A stretch of DNA of 45,743 bases, taken from NCBI GenBank assembly GCA_024224415.1, contig JAAENK010000156.1, positions 1 to 45,743 of the forward strand, read 5' to 3'. Both the position numbers and the translations under genes were made by a program. Origin of the DNA: Gammaproteobacteria bacterium. GTDB lineage: Bacteria; Pseudomonadota; Gammaproteobacteria; GCA-001735895. The notes under the pieces are model-generated. The model worked only from the letters and a program-made list of their open reading frames with translations. It was not told the DNA's origin and ran no database searches. This document shows positions 1 through 7,787 of this stretch, piece after piece (position 1 is the stretch's first letter; the number at the start of each line of letters is the position of its first letter).

Positions 1-76
1 CTGATCCTTCAGTTGCCGGTATGAATTGCAGGCTTGCCCGGAAACGAAGCGTGGCACTAAATCTTGGGAGATAAAC

Positions 77-457
77 ATGTTTGTTAGAAAACTATCCGAT
101 GTCATTGGCACTGATCGTGATGTGGACTGGGGCAATGGACAAAGCCGCCGCCTGCTGGTGGAAAGGGACGGTATGGGATTTGCCTTTCTCGACACGACTG
201 TCAATGCTGGAACCGACCTTCTCATCCAGTACAAAAATCATCTGGAGTCTGTTTATTGCATCGAAGGAAGTGGTGCAATCACCGACGAAGCCAATGGGCG
301 GGAATACCCCATCGAGCCTGGCGTCATGTACGTGCTTGATAATCATGATCTGCATCGACTCCGCGCTTTCGAAGACTTGCGGCTCATGTGCGTATTCAAT
401 CCGCCAATAAAGGGGGATGAAAAGCATAATGTGGATACGGACGGAACCTCTTACTGA
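77..457 (+). CDS. ectC: Ectoine synthase-like cupin (EctC), solitary
   Basis: Cupin of the L-ectoine synthase family, which cyclises N-gamma-acetyl-diaminobutyrate to ectoine in the cytoplasm. I chose the ATG at 77 (127 aa, the family's usual length) because GGGAG lies just upstream and the protein then begins MFVRKL, as EctC proteins do. The residues matching the known iron ligands are present: Glu in LESVYC, Tyr in GVMYVLD and His in HDLHRLRA, as is the C-terminal CVFNP motif. Some substrate-pocket positions differ from characterised EctC: the Trp of GNWDSTRL is Gly here (GNGQSRRL), and the Asn preceding the conserved Thr is also changed. No ectA or ectB is visible; the next genes are degradative (eutC remnant, doeA). 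It may be a solitary EctC with altered or reverse activity. Family sure, activity uncertain. Confidence 0.85.
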   Translation: MFVRKLSDVIGTDRDVDWGNGQSRRLLVERDGMGFAFLDTTVNAGTDLLIQYKNHLESVYCIEGSGAITDEANGREYPIEPGVMYVLDNHDLHRLRAFEDLRLMCVFNPPIKGDEKHNVDTDGTSY

Positions 458-459
458 TT

Positions 460-1076
460 TGCAGATTTTCTGCCCTGGCAACCCGGGCCGTGGTGATGCC
501 ACCGATCATGCGGTTTAATATCGTTGATAATAATGGTGAGATCGATGTTAAGGCTGCCTACATTCCGGGTCTAGACAGTCTGGCGATTAAAATCAGTCCG
601 GGTTTTTTTGATAATCCCAAACTCGGCCTCGATATTCTTCCTTGTCAAACCATCGCCCAGGCCACAGAAAACGCTGATAATATCGTCACTACCACGCCAT
701 CGACGAAGCCATTGCTTAAATATAATGATGTAAAACCCGGTCAACATATCCCCGCGATGGGTTCTGATTCAGAACACAAGAATGAACTCGAGCCAGACAT
801 TTTCACCAGCGAAGATATGCGTTATTTCTGCGACCGACTGAGCCAAACCCGGGAACTCGGTGAACTTCACCACGCAATCGAAAAAGGCCTGGTTTCAAAC
901 ACTGACGAGTTCCCGAAATTGGTAGAATTATTGCTGGACAAAACCCAGCTCGGCAGTCAGAGTCTGAAATCACAGTCTGCGATTTTACCAGTACCGGAAT
1001 TCAGAATACTGCCATCGCAACCCTGGCTTACCAACGATGCCAGCAACATAAAGCCGGTACTAATTTTGAGAGTTAA
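460..1076 (+). pseudogene. eutC: Decayed eutC (ornithine cyclodeaminase-like ectoine utilisation protein)
   Basis: Remnant of EutC, an ornithine cyclodeaminase/mu-crystallin family protein of ectoine degradation, normally about 330 aa. The visible pieces are FSALATRAVVMPPIMRF near the start, IKISPGFFDNPKLGL, then IVTTTPSTKPLL, MGSDSEHKNE and CDRLSQTRELGELHHAIE. Three lesions can be read. The N-terminal roughly 25-30 residues are missing, and homology begins right at the ectC stop. About 100 residues between NPKLGL and the TTTPS motif are gone in frame, removing the Rossmann NAD-binding core. A frameshift near 960-990 moves the C-terminus (DFTSTGIQNTAIATLAYQ to the TAA at 1074-1076) into another frame. 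An uninterrupted 203-codon frame from GTG 490 to 1101 is therefore misleading. The product should not be a working enzyme. Confidence 0.85.
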
Positions 1077-1079
1077 ACT

Positions 1080-2261
1080 ATGCCTAAAGACGCCAGATTA
1101 AATTTCACCCTGGATGAATATGCCAGCCGGTTAAAAAAAACCCGGGACGCAATGTCGGAGAAAAATATCGACTGCCTCATCGTGGTCGACCCTTCCAATA
1201 TGGCCTGGCTTACCGGCTATGACGGCTGGTCATTTTATACGCATCAATGCGTGATTGTGCAACATGACCACGAGCCGATCTGGTGGGGTCGTGGTATAGA
1301 TGCACCAGGTGCTGTACGCACGACTTATCTAGACGAAGACAATATCATCAAATACCTGGATCATTTTGTGCAGTCTGATGTTTGCCATCCCATGGATGAC
1401 TTGAGCCGCGTACTCACCGAAATGAAGCTCGATATAGTAACTATTGGTGTGGAGATGGAAAACTATTATTTTTCTGCCGCTGCCTATCATTCGTTACAGA
1501 CTCATCTACCCAATGCCAACCTGATAGACGCGACCGCACTGGTCAACTGGCAGCGTTTGATTAAATCTGAACAGGAGCTCAGCTACATGCGCAGCGCCGC
1601 GCGTATCGTCGAAAATATGCACAGTCATATTTACGATATCATCCAACCAGGGCTGGCAAAAAATGAACTTGCGGCAGAAATTTTCCACCGCGGAATCAAA
1701 GGCAAAGATGAGCACTGGGGTGATTACCCGGCAATTATGCCGTTATTACCAACCGGGATGGATGCCACCGCAGCGCATTTGACGTGGGATAATTACAGAC
1801 TCAAGCTCGGTGATATCACTTTCTTTGAAATTGCCGGTTGTCATAAACGTTATCACTGCCCGCTCTCGCGTACCATTTCACTGGGCAAGCCACCACAAAA
1901 ATACCTCGATGCAGAAAAAGCGGTACTCGATGCCATGCATGCGGGGCTGGACAAGGCCAGGCCCGGTATGCTTTGCGAAGATGTCGCCATCGCCTTTTTC
2001 GACACGCTGGAAAAACACGGCTTCAAGAAAGACAACCGCACCGGTTATTCGATTGGCCTGTCCTACCCGCCCGACTGGGGTGAGCGCACTATTAGTTTAC
2101 GACGCGGTGATAAAACCGAACTGCAAAGGAATATGACTTTCCATTTCATGCCTGCACTGTGGCTGGACGATGGCGGCCTGGAAATCACCGAATCAGTAGT
2201 AATAAACGACTCCGGTTATGAAAGCCTGGCATCGGTACCGCAAAAACTTCTGGTGAAATAA
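1080..2261 (+). CDS. doeA: Ectoine hydrolase DoeA (EutD), M24 peptidase fold
   Basis: Hydrolyses ectoine to N-acetyl-diaminobutyrate isomers, the first step of ectoine catabolism in the cytoplasm. The 393 aa match the family length (about 399 in Halomonas elongata). Family landmarks are present: DPSNMAWLTGYDGWSFY near the N-terminus (creatinase N-domain), NYYFSAAA, LVNWQRLIKS, then in the C-terminal pita-bread domain GDYPAIMPLLPTG, FFEIAGCHKRYHCPLSRT and GLSYPPDWGERT. The start overlaps the frameshifted tail of the eutC remnant and lacks a strong ribosome site. It appears intact although its upstream partner eutC is broken. No doeB (deacetylase) follows; the next gene is a lipoprotein isomerase, so the rest of the pathway must lie elsewhere or upstream of the window. 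Confidence 0.93.
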   Translation: MPKDARLNFTLDEYASRLKKTRDAMSEKNIDCLIVVDPSNMAWLTGYDGWSFYTHQCVIVQHDHEPIWWGRGIDAPGAVRTTYLDEDNIIKYLDHFVQSDVCHPMDDLSRVLTEMKLDIVTIGVEMENYYFSAAAYHSLQTHLPNANLIDATALVNWQRLIKSEQELSYMRSAARIVENMHSHIYDIIQPGLAKNELAAEIFHRGIKGKDEHWGDYPAIMPLLPTGMDATAAHLTWDNYRLKLGDITFFEIAGCHKRYHCPLSRTISLGKPPQKYLDAEKAVLDAMHAGLDKARPGMLCEDVAIAFFDTLEKHGFKKDNRTGYSIGLSYPPDWGERTISLRRGDKTELQRNMTFHFMPALWLDDGGLEITESVVINDSGYESLASVPQKLLVK

Positions 2262-2303
2262 ACTATAGTGAAATACTTCTGCCCAGTTACCCAACAATCA
2301 GGC

Positions 2304-2309
2304 TATACT
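2304..2309 (+). promoter_or_regulatory. Possible -10 box before the FKBP gene
   Basis: TATACT matches the sigma-70 -10 consensus in 5 of 6 positions, 57 bases before the FKBP start, in the doeA-FKBP gap. No convincing -35 box lies 16-18 bases upstream, so this is tentative. Confidence 0.3.
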
Positions 2310-2366
2310 GCCGCGCGCAAATATTGATTCACCCTGTTTAAACATTTTTATATAAGGAAAAACTCT

Positions 2367-3083
2367 ATGAATTTCTCTCGCATTTCTCTGCTCATCAGCG
2401 GACTACTGCTGGTCATCGGCCTAAGCGCATGTCACGAGAAAGATAAACAAGCCACTAACACTGCGGAACCCGATACCATGCAAGAAGAACTCACCACCGA
2501 TGCAGATAAATTCAGCTATGCCCTCGGCATGATGATAGGCGAGCGCGTACTCAAGCAATACGGCGAAGTCGATTACGATACATTATTGAAAGGCATGAAA
2601 GCCCAGCATCAAGATCAGGAAACCCTGATGGATATCGCTCAGGCCGGCGAAGCTCTGGCTGCCCATCAGCAAAAAGCGGATGCTTCCAAAGGTCAGGAAG
2701 CTATTGCCGAAGGTGAAGCCTTTCTCAAGGCCAACGCGGAAATGGAAGGCGTCACAATTACCGAATCCGGCTTACAGTATTCAGTCCTGACCGCAGCGGA
2801 AGGTAACAAACCGGCGGCCACCGATACTGTCACCGTACACTACCGTGGCACACTGTTGAATGGTAAAGAGTTTGATAGCTCTTACTCGCGAGACGAGCCA
2901 GCGACATTCGCGCTCAATCGCGTTATCCCCGGCTGGACCGAAGGTGTACAGTTGATGAGCGAGGGCAGCAAATTTAGATTTGTCATTCCTTACCAACTGG
3001 CTTACGGCGAGCGCGGTACTGGTGCCGATATCGGGCCCTACGAAACCCTTGTGTTTGAAGTCGAGTTAATCAAAATCAACTAA
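2367..3083 (+). CDS. FKBP-type peptidyl-prolyl isomerase, lipoprotein (FkpA/FklB-like)
   Basis: Periplasmic peptidyl-prolyl cis-trans isomerase and folding helper, 238 aa. The N-terminus is a lipoprotein signal peptide with lipobox LSAC, so the mature protein should start at Cys22 and be lipid-anchored; an outer-membrane location is likely. Residues about 45-120 resemble the FKBP N-terminal dimerisation domain (DKFSYALGMMIGERVLKQYG). Residues about 125-238 are the FKBP catalytic domain, with VTVHYRGTLLNGKEFDSSY and IPYQLAYGERG motifs. An AAGGAA ribosome site precedes the ATG. The next gene follows directly, so the two may be co-transcribed. Which subfamily (FkpA, FklB or Mip) cannot be settled by eye. 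Confidence 0.9.
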   Translation: MNFSRISLLISGLLLVIGLSACHEKDKQATNTAEPDTMQEELTTDADKFSYALGMMIGERVLKQYGEVDYDTLLKGMKAQHQDQETLMDIAQAGEALAAHQQKADASKGQEAIAEGEAFLKANAEMEGVTITESGLQYSVLTAAEGNKPAATDTVTVHYRGTLLNGKEFDSSYSRDEPATFALNRVIPGWTEGVQLMSEGSKFRFVIPYQLAYGERGTGADIGPYETLVFEVELIKIN

Positions 3084-3101
3084 TTGGCAAGACCTGCCGG
3101 C

Positions 3102-3998
3102 ATGGCAAGTCACGGGTTTTTTATTCGTGTGGCACCCTTTCTATTTGTACTGCTATGGAGCACCGGCTTCATAGCAGCCAAATACAGCATGAACAATGCA
3201 GACCCGTTTGTCTTCCTCTGTCTGCGCATGTCCCTCACCACGTTGATGCTGATCCCGATTATTTTCCTGGTGGGTGCCAAGTTCCCGGTCGGCATCTGGC
3301 AACACCGCCACGACATGGTCACCGGATTCCTGCTGCATTGCTGTTATCTTGGTTTTGTATTCTGGCCCATCAAGGAAGGCGTTCCATCCGGAATCGTCGC
3401 CATTATCATTGGCTTACAACCGCTACTGACAATGGCGTTAGCCGCCCTGTTCATCGGCGAATCCCTGAGCTTCAATAAAATTGGTGGATTACTGCTGGGT
3501 TTTGTTGGTATCGCCATTGTCATTGTCGGCAAGTTTGGTATCGCCCTGGGACTGGAAGGCGGCCTGTCAGGCTTTGAATTGAGCCTTTGCATCTTCGGCC
3601 TGCTAGGCATGGCCGGCGGGGTATTTTATCAAAAGAAGTTCTGTGAGCAGTCGCAATTGTTGACCGGCGCCATCATGCAATATATTGCTGCAGCAATAGC
3701 AACGGCTGCATTTGCTGTACTGTTTGGTGAAACCTGGCAAATCGACTGGACCGCAAGCTTTGTCATTGCTTTAAGTTGGCAAGTGTTTGGTCTATCCATC
3801 GGCGCAGTTGTGTTACTCATGGTGATTATCAAACTCGGAGAAGCCGGGCGCGTGTCGAGTATGTTTTACCTGGTGCCACCACTAGTAGTCATCGAAGCAC
3901 ATTTTCTGTTTGGCGAAACCCTCGGTATCATCTCCATTCTAGGTATGGGAATTTGCGTAATTAGCGTCTATCTGGTGAATCGTAACCCTGTTGTTTAG
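3102..3998 (+). CDS. EamA/DMT-superfamily transporter
   Basis: Inner-membrane permease of the drug/metabolite transporter superfamily with two EamA repeats. About ten hydrophobic segments are visible; the first repeat opens with FVLLWSTGFIAAKYSMNNADPF and the second with a GLLGMAGGVFYQKKF stretch. These transporters usually export amino acids or metabolites; the substrate cannot be told from sequence. A TTG at 3084 directly abuts the FKBP stop, but ATG 3102 gives a more usual N-terminus (MASHGFFIRVAPF, 298 aa). Neither has a strong ribosome site. It is probably in one transcript with the FKBP gene. Confidence 0.85.
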   Translation: MASHGFFIRVAPFLFVLLWSTGFIAAKYSMNNADPFVFLCLRMSLTTLMLIPIIFLVGAKFPVGIWQHRHDMVTGFLLHCCYLGFVFWPIKEGVPSGIVAIIIGLQPLLTMALAALFIGESLSFNKIGGLLLGFVGIAIVIVGKFGIALGLEGGLSGFELSLCIFGLLGMAGGVFYQKKFCEQSQLLTGAIMQYIAAAIATAAFAVLFGETWQIDWTASFVIALSWQVFGLSIGAVVLLMVIIKLGEAGRVSSMFYLVPPLVVIEAHFLFGETLGIISILGMGICVISVYLVNRNPVV

Positions 3999-4007
3999 CC
4001 CCGCTTC

Positions 4008-4016
4008 TGCTATAGT
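4008..4016 (+). promoter_or_regulatory. Extended -10 promoter before the glutaredoxin-like gene
   Basis: TGCTATAGT has the extended TGn element followed by TATAGT (5 of 6 to consensus), 28 bases before the ATG at 4044. The -35 region is poor, as is common for extended -10 promoters. Confidence 0.4.
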
Positions 4017-4043
4017 CGATGGACAGGATTAAAAGGAGAAGTA

Positions 4044-4520
4044 ATGCCAGGTCGCAAAATACTTAATGCAGGAATGCTAGCTCTGTTACTGCTAGCTACC
4101 CCGGCAGCCACCTGTGCAGAAATCTATAAATGGATTGATGCGAATGGTAATACCGTTTACGGCAACAAACCGCCAAAAAATGCTGAACTGAAAAAAATAA
4201 CCGGCAAGATCAGCAGTTTTTCATCGGTCAATGTTGAGTCATTCGAGTACGATGCCAGCCTGGTAACCCCAGAACAGGTAAAAACCAAAACCGTGATTAT
4301 GTACTCCACCAGTTGGTGTGGATACTGCAAAAAAGCCGCGAAACATTTCAGAAGCAAGAGTATTCCTTTCAAAGAATACGATATAGAAAAATCGAAGAAA
4401 GCAGCCAAAGCCTACCGAAAACTCAAGGGACGAGGCGTACCACTCATCCTTGTTGGAAAGAAACGCATGAGCGGCTTCGACGCTCGAAGATTCGACCAGA
4501 TATACTACGGTAAAACCTGA
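4044..4520 (+). CDS. Secreted DUF4124 plus glutaredoxin-like protein
   Basis: 158 aa in three parts. A signal peptide (cleavage probably after CA at about residue 25) is followed by a DUF4124 segment (EIYKWIDANGNTVYGNKPP, residues 26-50). From about residue 82 there is a glutaredoxin/thioredoxin fold with Cys92-Gly-Tyr-Cys95 (STSWCGYCKKA) and the cis-proline motif GVPLILV. An AAAAGGAG ribosome site precedes the ATG. The signal peptide places the domain in the periplasm, where it could reduce or shuffle disulfides of an envelope partner; that role is inferred. It stands alone between the transporter and tRNA-Pro. Confidence 0.85.
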   Translation: MPGRKILNAGMLALLLLATPAATCAEIYKWIDANGNTVYGNKPPKNAELKKITGKISSFSSVNVESFEYDASLVTPEQVKTKTVIMYSTSWCGYCKKAAKHFRSKSIPFKEYDIEKSKKAAKAYRKLKGRGVPLILVGKKRMSGFDARRFDQIYYGKT

Positions 4521-4532
4521 CAACTCGGGAGA

Positions 4533-4561
4533 TTGAAGGCGTCCTGAACATCACGTAAGAT
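4533..4561 (+). promoter_or_regulatory. Sigma-70 promoter of tRNA-Pro
   Basis: TTGAAG (4533-4538), a 17-base spacer and TAAGAT (4556-4561) make a good housekeeping promoter. The expected start is at about 4568, just before the mature tRNA 5' end at 4575. Confidence 0.6.
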
Positions 4562-4574
4562 TCAATCCTCAAAT

Positions 4575-4651
4575 CGGGGTGTAGCTCAGCCTGGTAGAGC
4601 GCTGCCTTCGGGAGGCAGAGGTCGTAGGTTCAAATCCTGTCTCCCCGACCA
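4575..4651 (+). tRNA. tRNA-Pro (CGG)
   Basis: A 77-base cloverleaf. The acceptor stem begins CGGGGTG and pairs with CTCCCCG, with one T-T mismatch. The D arm is GTAGCTCAGCCTGGTAGAGC. The anticodon stem CTGCC/GGCAG encloses loop TTCGGGA, giving anticodon CGG. The T arm is AGGTTCAAATCCT, and CCA is encoded. C1 pairing with G72 is typical of bacterial tRNA-Pro. Confidence 0.95.
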
Positions 4652-4660
4652 GATATAATA

Positions 4661-5986
4661 TCACCGCCGCTCAAACACGGCCATCGACTCGACATGGGCA
4701 GTCTGCGGAAACATATCCATAACGCCAAAATGAGTTAATTCATAACCATTGTTACAGATAATTTTACTGTCACGCACCAGGCTGCTGGGCTGGCAGGATA
4801 TGTAAACTATAATGCGCGCTTTAAAGCGTTTGATTTGCTCGGCGATTTCCATCGCGCCGGAGCGTGGCGGGTCGAGCAAGATCTTGTCGAACTGCTGTTT
4901 CATCCAGGGCCAGTCGTTGTCGATTTGACTCAGGTCGGCGCTAAAATATTCGGTATTTTCGATGCTGTTCGTCTGTGCATTACTTTTGGCACGCTGTACC
5001 ATTGCCAGGTCGCCCTCAACGCCAGTTACTCTCTTGCATCCGCGCGCCATGGGCAGAGTGAAATTACCGAGTCCACAGAACAGGTCGAGCACCTGGTCTT
5101 CCGGTTCCAGCTGAAGTAATTTTAATGCCTGGGCTACCATCTGCTGGTTGATGTCGTTGTTAACCTGAACAAAGTCAACCGCGCTGAAGTTAACCCGGAT
5201 ATCTTCTTCGGGCAAAGGTGAAAATTGAAGTGATTGGTTTTCAGGAAACAAATTGCGAATAGAATCTGGACCCTTTGCCTGTAGCTGTAGATTGAAACCG
5301 GTTTGCTGGGCAAAGTCGGTTAATTTTTGCTGATCCGACTCCGACAATTCCTTCAAATGTCGTACCACCAGAATCACCCGATCATCATCGGCAGCGACCT
5401 CGATCTGGGGGATACTTTCGCGGGCATCAAGCTGTTCGATGAGTTCGGCAAGGTCTTGCAAGCGATGCCCTACTTCTGGGATTAACACTTCGCACTGAGA
5501 CATATCGGCCAAAAATGATGCGTTGCGTTCACGAAAGCCCACCAACACCCGACCTTTCTTGTGTACGTATTTCACGCCGAGCCTGGCCTTGCGGCGATAG
5601 CCCCATGGCTTTGAACGTAATGGCGGCAGAATATGGCTGGCTTCGAGTCCGGCGTGTTGCATCATGTCGATCAGGGTTTGTTGCTTGAACGCAACTTGAT
5701 CGTCGTTATCTAGATGTTGCAAGCTGCAACCACCGCAGCGATCAAAGGCTTCGCATTTGGGCTTCACTCTTTGGGCCACGGATTCAATTATTTCGATTGC
5801 CGTGGCCTGGTCAAATTTCTGGCTGGATTTTTGTATCTGTGCCTTAACCAGTTCACCTTTCAGGGCACCAAATACAAACACGGTCTTGCCATTTATATTG
5901 GTGATACCTCGACCTTCATGCGACATAGCTTCAATGCGCAGGGTTACCGACTCAGGTGATTGGCTACGCCGTCTTCGTCTCGCCAT
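4661..5986 (-). CDS. rlmD: 23S rRNA (uracil-1939-C5)-methyltransferase RlmD
   Basis: SAM-dependent m5U methyltransferase acting on U1939 of 23S rRNA, 441 aa. An N-terminal TRAM domain (about residues 10-70) is followed by the iron-sulfur cysteines Cys78, Cys84, Cys87 and Cys165, a central insert, and the Rossmann SAM domain with LDLFCGLGNFTLPMA. The catalytic nucleophile is Cys398 in YISCQPSSLVRD. It converges on tRNA-Pro with only nine bases between them, so no separate terminator fits. Upstream on the same strand are the exonuclease and cysM. In E. coli rlmD neighbours barA, and a BarA-like kinase lies a few genes away here. Confidence 0.95.
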   Translation of the reverse strand: MARRRRRSQSPESVTLRIEAMSHEGRGITNINGKTVFVFGALKGELVKAQIQKSSQKFDQATAIEIIESVAQRVKPKCEAFDRCGGCSLQHLDNDDQVAFKQQTLIDMMQHAGLEASHILPPLRSKPWGYRRKARLGVKYVHKKGRVLVGFRERNASFLADMSQCEVLIPEVGHRLQDLAELIEQLDARESIPQIEVAADDDRVILVVRHLKELSESDQQKLTDFAQQTGFNLQLQAKGPDSIRNLFPENQSLQFSPLPEEDIRVNFSAVDFVQVNNDINQQMVAQALKLLQLEPEDQVLDLFCGLGNFTLPMARGCKRVTGVEGDLAMVQRAKSNAQTNSIENTEYFSADLSQIDNDWPWMKQQFDKILLDPPRSGAMEIAEQIKRFKARIIVYISCQPSSLVRDSKIICNNGYELTHFGVMDMFPQTAHVESMAVFERR

Positions 5987-5998
5987 TCGATACCACTC

Positions 5999-6772
5999 CT
6001 AAAGCTCGATCCAGGACTTTTCGAAAGCATGCAAATGCTCATGACCCAATTTAATCAGGGCGTTACGCACCATCTGGCATTCGCTTTGATACTGAGTTTG
6101 ATTAATACTGCCGCGGTTACGCTCATAGTTCAGGTAGATCAGATAAGTGTTCAGCACATCGGTTTCACCGTAGTCTCGGATCGACTTGATGTCGTCATCG
6201 AGATATGCATCCCAAACATTGTCACAACTCATATTCATCTTGCCGGGAAAACCACAGAGACTTGCGATTTCATCTAGTGGTGCATTGGCCTGAGATGAAT
6301 ACGCTGCGAGAACATCCATTAAGTCAGTATGACGCTGGTGATAACGATTCAAATAATTGTCGTCTCGAAAACTGCTATCACTGCTGCCATTCTCCCAGTA
6401 ATGTGCCGCATTGACAGGGTATAACAATGACCGGTAATGAATCACCGGTAAATCGAATCCGCTGCCATTCCATGAAACCAGGTCTGGCGAATAGCGTTCG
6501 ATACCACTGTAAAAACGTTGTAGTAAATCGGGCTCATCGGAAGCCAAATCGCCGAGCGACCACACTTTGAACTGATCACGACTGCGCAGCACTGCTGAAA
6601 TGCAAACCACTTGATGTAAATGATGCGGTAGAACCTCTGTATTTACCTGTTGTCGGCGCTTGTGGAATACCGCTTTAGCAACATCATCATCGGCCAAACC
6701 ATGCAGGTCATACAGGCGTCGACAACCGTCGATGTCGGGCACGGTTTTGATATCAAAAACTAAAACATTCAT
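5999..6772 (-). CDS. Predicted 3'-5' exonuclease, PolB exonuclease-like, with altered ExoI motif
   Basis: 257 aa, RNase H-fold DnaQ-like protein related to the exonuclease domain of DNA polymerase B, often next to cysM and rlmD in gammaproteobacteria. The N-terminus reads LVFDIKTVPD where the family has FDIETVPD: the ExoI glutamate (residue 9) is replaced by lysine, while Asp7 is kept. The ExoII region SWNGSGFDLPVI and an ExoIII-like DYGETDVLNTY stretch are conserved. Loss of one metal-binding acidic residue could abolish nuclease activity while leaving nucleic-acid binding. It probably shares a transcript with cysM (7 bases apart) and rlmD. Confidence 0.85.
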   Translation of the reverse strand: MNVLVFDIKTVPDIDGCRRLYDLHGLADDDVAKAVFHKRRQQVNTEVLPHHLHQVVCISAVLRSRDQFKVWSLGDLASDEPDLLQRFYSGIERYSPDLVSWNGSGFDLPVIHYRSLLYPVNAAHYWENGSSDSSFRDDNYLNRYHQRHTDLMDVLAAYSSQANAPLDEIASLCGFPGKMNMSCDNVWDAYLDDDIKSIRDYGETDVLNTYLIYLNYERNRGSINQTQYQSECQMVRNALIKLGHEHLHAFEKSWIEL

Positions 6773-6779
6773 TTAGAAA

Positions 6780-7664
6780 TTATTCGGTGGGGAATATATT
6801 TGCGGATAGATAACGGTCACCCCGGTCACATATCACAGTAACTATATGCGCATTTTCAACTTTCCGTGAGAGTCGAATTGCCGCTGCTACTGCACCACCT
6901 GACGAAATGCCACAAAACAGGCCCTCCCGAATTGCCAGCTGACGGGTCATTTCCTCGGCCTCGTCCTGCGACACATCAATAATGCGATCGACCTGACTAG
7001 CATCATAAATAGCCGGTACATATTCTTCCGGCCAGCGTCGAATGCCGGTAATCACCGAACCATCCTCCGGCTGCACACCAATAATTTGCACATGCGCAGC
7101 AGTTTCTCGAAAAAATCTGGAACAACCCATTATTGTCCCTGTGGTGCCCATTGAGCTGATAAAATGGGTAATCTCCTGGTTGGTCTGCCGCCAAATTTCG
7201 GGGCCTGTAGTTTCATAATGTGCTCTCGGGTTATCCACATTAGCGAATTGGTCCAGCACCTTTCCTTTGCCCTGAAGCTGCATTTGCAGGGCCAGGTCTC
7301 TAGCACCCATCATACCCTGTTGCTGAGTCACCAGAATAATTTCGGCGCCATAAGCTCGCATTGCAATCTGTCTCTCGCCGGTCATATTATCCGGCATAAT
7401 CAATATCATGCGATAACCGCGTGTCGCGGCCACCATCGCCAGGGCAATACCGGTATTACCACTGGTGGCTTCTATTAAAGTATCCCCCGGTGCGATTTCG
7501 CCACGCATTTCGGCATTATTTATCATACTGTAGGCAGGTCTGTCCTTTACCGACCCAGCCGGGTTGTTACCTTCCATCTTGAGAGTAATTTGATTGCTCG
7601 AACCTGCACCCAGGCGTCGCAATGACACTAACGGCGTGTTTCCTATATAATCTTCTAAAAACAT
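6780..7664 (-). CDS. cysM: Cysteine synthase B (O-acetylserine sulfhydrylase)
   Basis: PLP-dependent enzyme making cysteine from O-acetylserine and sulfide or thiosulfate, 294 aa, cytoplasmic. The PLP lysine is Lys40 in NNPAGSVKDRPA. The substrate loop EATSGNTGIALA and the C-terminal glycine-rich GISSGGAVAAA loop are present. The length and the NNPAGSVKDR form favour CysM over CysK. It is divergent from the TonB-receptor operon, with 123 bases between the starts. Downstream genes on the same strand are the exonuclease and rlmD. Confidence 0.95.
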   Translation of the reverse strand: MFLEDYIGNTPLVSLRRLGAGSSNQITLKMEGNNPAGSVKDRPAYSMINNAEMRGEIAPGDTLIEATSGNTGIALAMVAATRGYRMILIMPDNMTGERQIAMRAYGAEIILVTQQQGMMGARDLALQMQLQGKGKVLDQFANVDNPRAHYETTGPEIWRQTNQEITHFISSMGTTGTIMGCSRFFRETAAHVQIIGVQPEDGSVITGIRRWPEEYVPAIYDASQVDRIIDVSQDEAEEMTRQLAIREGLFCGISSGGAVAAAIRLSRKVENAHIVTVICDRGDRYLSANIFPTE

Positions 7665-7756
7665 GGTATTACCGTCAATCTGGGCGGTGTTGGATTTTCT
7701 GTCAATGGGTTTAAGTATCCGTATATTTTACTGTAATGGTGAATTGCATACCATGT
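7661..7756. repeat. 9-base inverted repeat bracketing the cysM/TonB-receptor divergent region
   Basis: ACATGGTAT at 7661-7669 overlaps the cysM start codon and is exactly mirrored by ATACCATGT at 7748-7756. The arms are 78 bases apart. It could be two half-operators or chance. Confidence 0.35.
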
Positions 7757-7787
7757 GATTTGAATCCAGATTGAAGGTGAAATAAAT

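Noticed and set aside
1..76. Possible 3' end of an upstream ectoine gene before ectC
   Set aside because: All three plus-strand frames were read; the fragments are short and match nothing I recognise.
490..1101. A normal 203-residue protein
   Set aside because: It is the remnant of eutC: internal deletion, and its last 40 or so residues are the wrong frame of the conserved C-terminus.
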